From the NCBI GenBank assembly GCA_016292545.1, contig JAEDIG010000117.1, forward strand, positions 1 to 7,876: a stretch of DNA of 7,876 bases, given 5' to 3'. The position numbers and the translations under genes are program-made. The notes under the pieces were generated by a model that saw only the letters and a list, made by a program, of their open reading frames with translations, made no database searches and had not been told where the DNA came from. This document shows, piece by piece, positions 5,776 through 7,876 of the stretch (position 1 is the first letter of the stretch; every line of letters starts with the position of its first letter). This stretch comes from Bacteroidaceae bacterium. Its GTDB lineage: Bacteria; Bacteroidota; Bacteroidia; Bacteroidales; Bacteroidaceae.

Positions 5776-7478
5776 AGCTATCATTGAAGAAAATCCTTAC
5801 GATGCTGCTCGTGGCGATGGCATGTGCCTCCCCACGGGCAGCCACCACTGCCCAGTGGCGCATTATGACCTATAATGTGCCGCTAGGCAATATTCTTGTG
5901 TCGGACGGCAACGGGCGCAACACATGGGAGAACCGGTGTGCCCAACTTCATGCCTATCTCCAGAACGTGAGCCCCGACCTGCTGGGAATGCAGGAGCCCG
6001 TGCGCAGCGAACTGTGCGATGTGCTCAGGGGAATCCCCGGCTATGCCATGGTGGGCGTTGCCCGCGACGATGGTGCCGAAAAGGGAGAATACACACCCAT
6101 CATCTACAAGACGCACCGTTTCCGCGTGGAGGCATCGGGCAACTATTGGCTTACGGAAACTCCCGATGTGGTGTCGAAGGTGGAAGGGTCCTCACACAAC
6201 CGTATTGCCACGTGGGCACTGCTCACAGACAAGCTTACAGGCGCACGCCTGCTCTACACCAATACCCATCTGAGCTACAACTCAGAAGCCGTGAAACTGG
6301 CACAGATAAAGGTGCTGAAGCAGCATATCAGGACTCTCAACGACACCTATGGCCCCGACCTGCCCCATCTGCTGACCGGCGATTTCAACATGCAGGACAC
6401 AGAAGACAACTACAATTATGTGCTCAACTGGAAAATCAGGATGAAGGACATCTGGGAAACCACCTCCGACCGCTGGCACTGGCTTACTGGCAAGAACACT
6501 CTCCAAGGCCGCATCGACTACATCTATGCCACGACAAACGTCAAGGGCGTTATGGTGAGATGGGATAACCGCAAGACCGACGACGGGTTCTGGGTATCAG
6601 ACCACGATCCGCTGTGGGCCGATGTGAGCTACCGCACCACTACAGAGGATGATGCCCGGCTGGCCACCAACGACGCATGGGCAGCCATCGACAGCACACG
6701 TTCCTTCACTGCGGGCCGAATCAAACTGGCTCCCACAGCCTCGCGCCTGTCATCAGACGGCATGGAACCGTCCTTCCCGCTGAGCTATGCCATTGACAGC
6801 AACACTTCCACCTTTGCCCATTCGCTCTATTCCACTACTGCGCCCAATGCTCCGCACTACATACAGGTGATGCCCAGCAAGGAGGTCACCGATGTGTTCT
6901 TCTCCTTCCTGCGCCGCAACGACAATGAAGAATACGGCTTGTCGGACCGCTGGGAGGATGTGATGGTGACAGCCTCCGACGACGGGGTACAATGGGACTA
7001 CATCACTGAAATCCATGATTTCGGCGGCACGCAGAACAAGAGCTACAGCAGCGGGAACATCGCCCTGCGCAGACCCTACAAGTACATCCGTTTCAATGTA
7101 ATGCGCACACCGGGGATGAAACTGCGCAATGGCCATCCCCAGTACAGTGTGTCTGAGTTTCAGGTGTATGAAAACAAGTTGGCGGCCACCAGCGAATATG
7201 CGTCCCTTCCTGCCGTGGCCGAGGCTGCCGACGCATTGGCCGCTCTTGTGTCCACTGTGAGCGAGAAGGTGGCCACACACACAGTAGAAGCCTCCGATGT
7301 GGATGCGCTGCGCCAGGGAATTGATGCCCTGCAGCAGGCACGCCGCACGGCTTCCTCCATCACCGTTCCCATGGCCGCCGAAGACCAGTCTCCACAGCCA
7401 TCCTATCGTCTGGACGGCACTCGCTACACCGGCGGCAGAGGATTGGTGGTGACAAAGGGGCGGAAGGTGCTCCGTTAA
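5772..7478 (+). CDS. Secreted endonuclease/exonuclease/phosphatase-family protein with F5/8 type C domain
   Basis: This 568-residue protein begins with a signal peptide (KLSLKK, then a hydrophobic run, cleavage likely near 20-24; Cys18 leaves a lipoprotein as a weaker alternative). Residues about 28-287 form an EEP (PF03372-type) metal-dependent phosphoesterase. Candidate catalytic residues are all visible: Asn35 in TYN, Glu75 in MQE, Arg144, His166 in NTH, Asp204 and Asn206 in GDFN, Asp249 in RIDYI, and Asp277/His278 in SDHDP. The ARDDG..KGEY and NYWLTETPD segments resemble the secreted bacterial EEP subgroup. Residues about 300-468 resemble an F5/8 type C (discoidin) domain, usually a carbohydrate- or lipid-binding fold (IDSNTSTFAH, VTASDDGVQW, PQYSVSEFQVYE). 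A helical segment (470-530) precedes a tail (544-568, YRLDGTR to GRKVLR) that looks like a degenerate sorting tail. The ATG overlaps the upstream stop (ATGA), so translation is probably coupled. The family hydrolyses nucleic acids, sphingomyelin, inositol phosphates and other phosphoesters; the substrate here is unknown. Confidence 0.93.
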   Translation: MKLSLKKILTMLLVAMACASPRAATTAQWRIMTYNVPLGNILVSDGNGRNTWENRCAQLHAYLQNVSPDLLGMQEPVRSELCDVLRGIPGYAMVGVARDDGAEKGEYTPIIYKTHRFRVEASGNYWLTETPDVVSKVEGSSHNRIATWALLTDKLTGARLLYTNTHLSYNSEAVKLAQIKVLKQHIRTLNDTYGPDLPHLLTGDFNMQDTEDNYNYVLNWKIRMKDIWETTSDRWHWLTGKNTLQGRIDYIYATTNVKGVMVRWDNRKTDDGFWVSDHDPLWADVSYRTTTEDDARLATNDAWAAIDSTRSFTAGRIKLAPTASRLSSDGMEPSFPLSYAIDSNTSTFAHSLYSTTAPNAPHYIQVMPSKEVTDVFFSFLRRNDNEEYGLSDRWEDVMVTASDDGVQWDYITEIHDFGGTQNKSYSSGNIALRRPYKYIRFNVMRTPGMKLRNGHPQYSVSEFQVYENKLAATSEYASLPAVAEAADALAALVSTVSEKVATHTVEASDVDALRQGIDALQQARRTASSITVPMAAEDQSPQPSYRLDGTRYTGGRGLVVTKGRKVLR

Positions 7479-7537
7479 AGCCGTTCCCGGGCGTCGGGCC
7501 ACACGGGTTGCCTGGTCGTCCCCCACCTCATTCCCCT

Positions 7538-7572
7538 AAGGGCTGTCCCAAGATGTAAAAGGGACAGCCCTT
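7538..7572 (+). terminator. Rho-independent-type terminator of the two-gene operon
   Basis: AAGGGCTGTCCC (7538-7549) and GGGACAGCCCTT (7561-7572) form a perfect 12-bp stem with an 11-base loop, 60 bases after the stop at 7478. The bases after it (CTTGCTTGTCTG) are only moderately T-rich, so termination efficiency is uncertain, but the stem is far stronger than chance. Confidence 0.85.
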
Positions 7573-7702
7573 CTTGCTTGTCTGCATTATTATTCCGACG
7601 GCCTACATAAATACTTTCCTTATTATTGGTCGCCTGACAGCAGGGTGGAGATAGCTTTGTTGGTTCAGGACTATGTCAGGATTTCCATTGATAAATTTTA
7701 GA

Positions 7703-7739
7703 AAGGGAGGGTTTGTCCGTGATAGATAGCCCCTCCCTT
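7703..7739 (-). terminator. Candidate terminator of the convergent gene at the right edge
   Basis: AAGGGAGGG (7703-7711) and CCCTCCCTT (7731-7739) form a perfect 9-bp stem with a 19-base loop. Read on the minus strand, the stem is followed by TCTAAAATTTATC, partly T-rich, and it starts 42 bases after the stop of the partial minus-strand frame. On the plus strand no T-run follows, so it most likely serves the leftward transcript. Confidence 0.55.
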
Positions 7740-7781
7740 AGTCACATATGTATCAACGCATATCCTATGCATATCTTTCTT

Positions 7782-7876
7782 TTATCCGTGTTTCTCCGTA
7801 CTTGACCAGTCAAGCAGGAAATCATATATACTCATTATCTGTATGCCGTTTTCGTCGCTCCACTGCTTGGTATGTT
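7782..7876 (-). CDS. C-terminal end of an unidentified protein, 5' part outside the window
   Basis: From the right edge, one minus-strand frame stays open for 30 codons and ends in TAA at 7784-7782. The other two minus-strand frames hit stops within 18 codons. The visible peptide ends NGIQIMSIYDFLLDWSS then TEKHG, which has protein-like composition, and a hairpin terminator lies 42 bases beyond the stop in the right orientation. I do not recognise the family. The call rests on a short open frame plus the terminator, and the region is low in G+C (37% in one hand-counted line, 7741-7800). Confidence 0.45.
   Translation of the reverse strand, partial: HTKQWSDENGIQIMSIYDFLLDWSSTEKHG

Noticed and set aside
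4558..5784. A 408-codon open frame on the minus strand under GLUG module 3
   Set aside because: It is rich in His, Val, Ala and Gly with no domain signature, and it mirrors the repeat structure of the sense gene; it is a shadow frame.
7633..7680. A 7-bp inverted repeat CCTGACA / TGTCAGG with a 34-base interior
   Set aside because: The arms are short and far apart, no T-run follows and no start codon lies nearby; it is compatible with chance.
7479..7876. Possible small RNA, tRNA or insertion-sequence end in the right intergenic region
   Set aside because: Apart from the two hairpin terminators and the partial minus-strand frame, I see no cloverleaf, no terminal inverted repeats and no target duplication.

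Overview
The window looks like a Bacteroidales chromosome, most likely Prevotellaceae. Three things suggest this: promoter -7 boxes of the TAnnTTTG type, large secreted GLUG-repeat proteins, and C-terminal tails resembling the type IX secretion (Por) sorting domain. The family-level placement is inference; no rRNA or marker gene is present.

Layout. Positions 1-1013 (minus strand) hold the first 337 codons of an ATP-binding protein with an AlbA_2/Schlafen-type DNA-binding domain and a RecG-C-terminal-like GHKL ATPase domain. It runs off the left edge. A 265-bp divergent intergenic region (1014-1278) follows. It carries a candidate promoter for each direction, a perfect 8-bp inverted repeat over the leftward -7 box, and an uninterrupted run of 13 G. 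Positions 1279-5775 (plus) encode a 1498-residue secreted protein with three GLUG-type beta-helix modules, a jelly-roll-like domain flanked by helical segments between modules 2 and 3, and a sorting-like tail. Its stop overlaps by 4 bases (ATGA) the start of a second secreted protein (5772-7478, 568 aa), an endonuclease/exonuclease/phosphatase (EEP) domain fused to an F5/8 type C (discoidin-like) domain. A strong hairpin at 7538-7572 closes this two-gene operon. At the right edge, a short open frame on the minus strand (7782-7876) appears to be the last 30 codons of a convergent gene, with its own hairpin terminator at 7703-7739.

How the genes may work together. The two plus-strand genes form a translationally coupled operon of exported proteins: a large repeat protein likely displayed on the surface, and a phosphodiesterase/phosphatase-type hydrolase with a carbohydrate-binding-like domain. 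A plausible reading is a surface module that binds a glycan, host or biofilm ligand and cleaves a phosphoester (nucleic acid, phospholipid or phosphorylated glycan). The substrate cannot be read from sequence. The left gene is visibly lower in G+C (hand-counted single lines 42-48% against 57-67% in the operon) and is probably functionally unrelated. I see no CRISPR array, tRNA, rRNA or insertion sequence.
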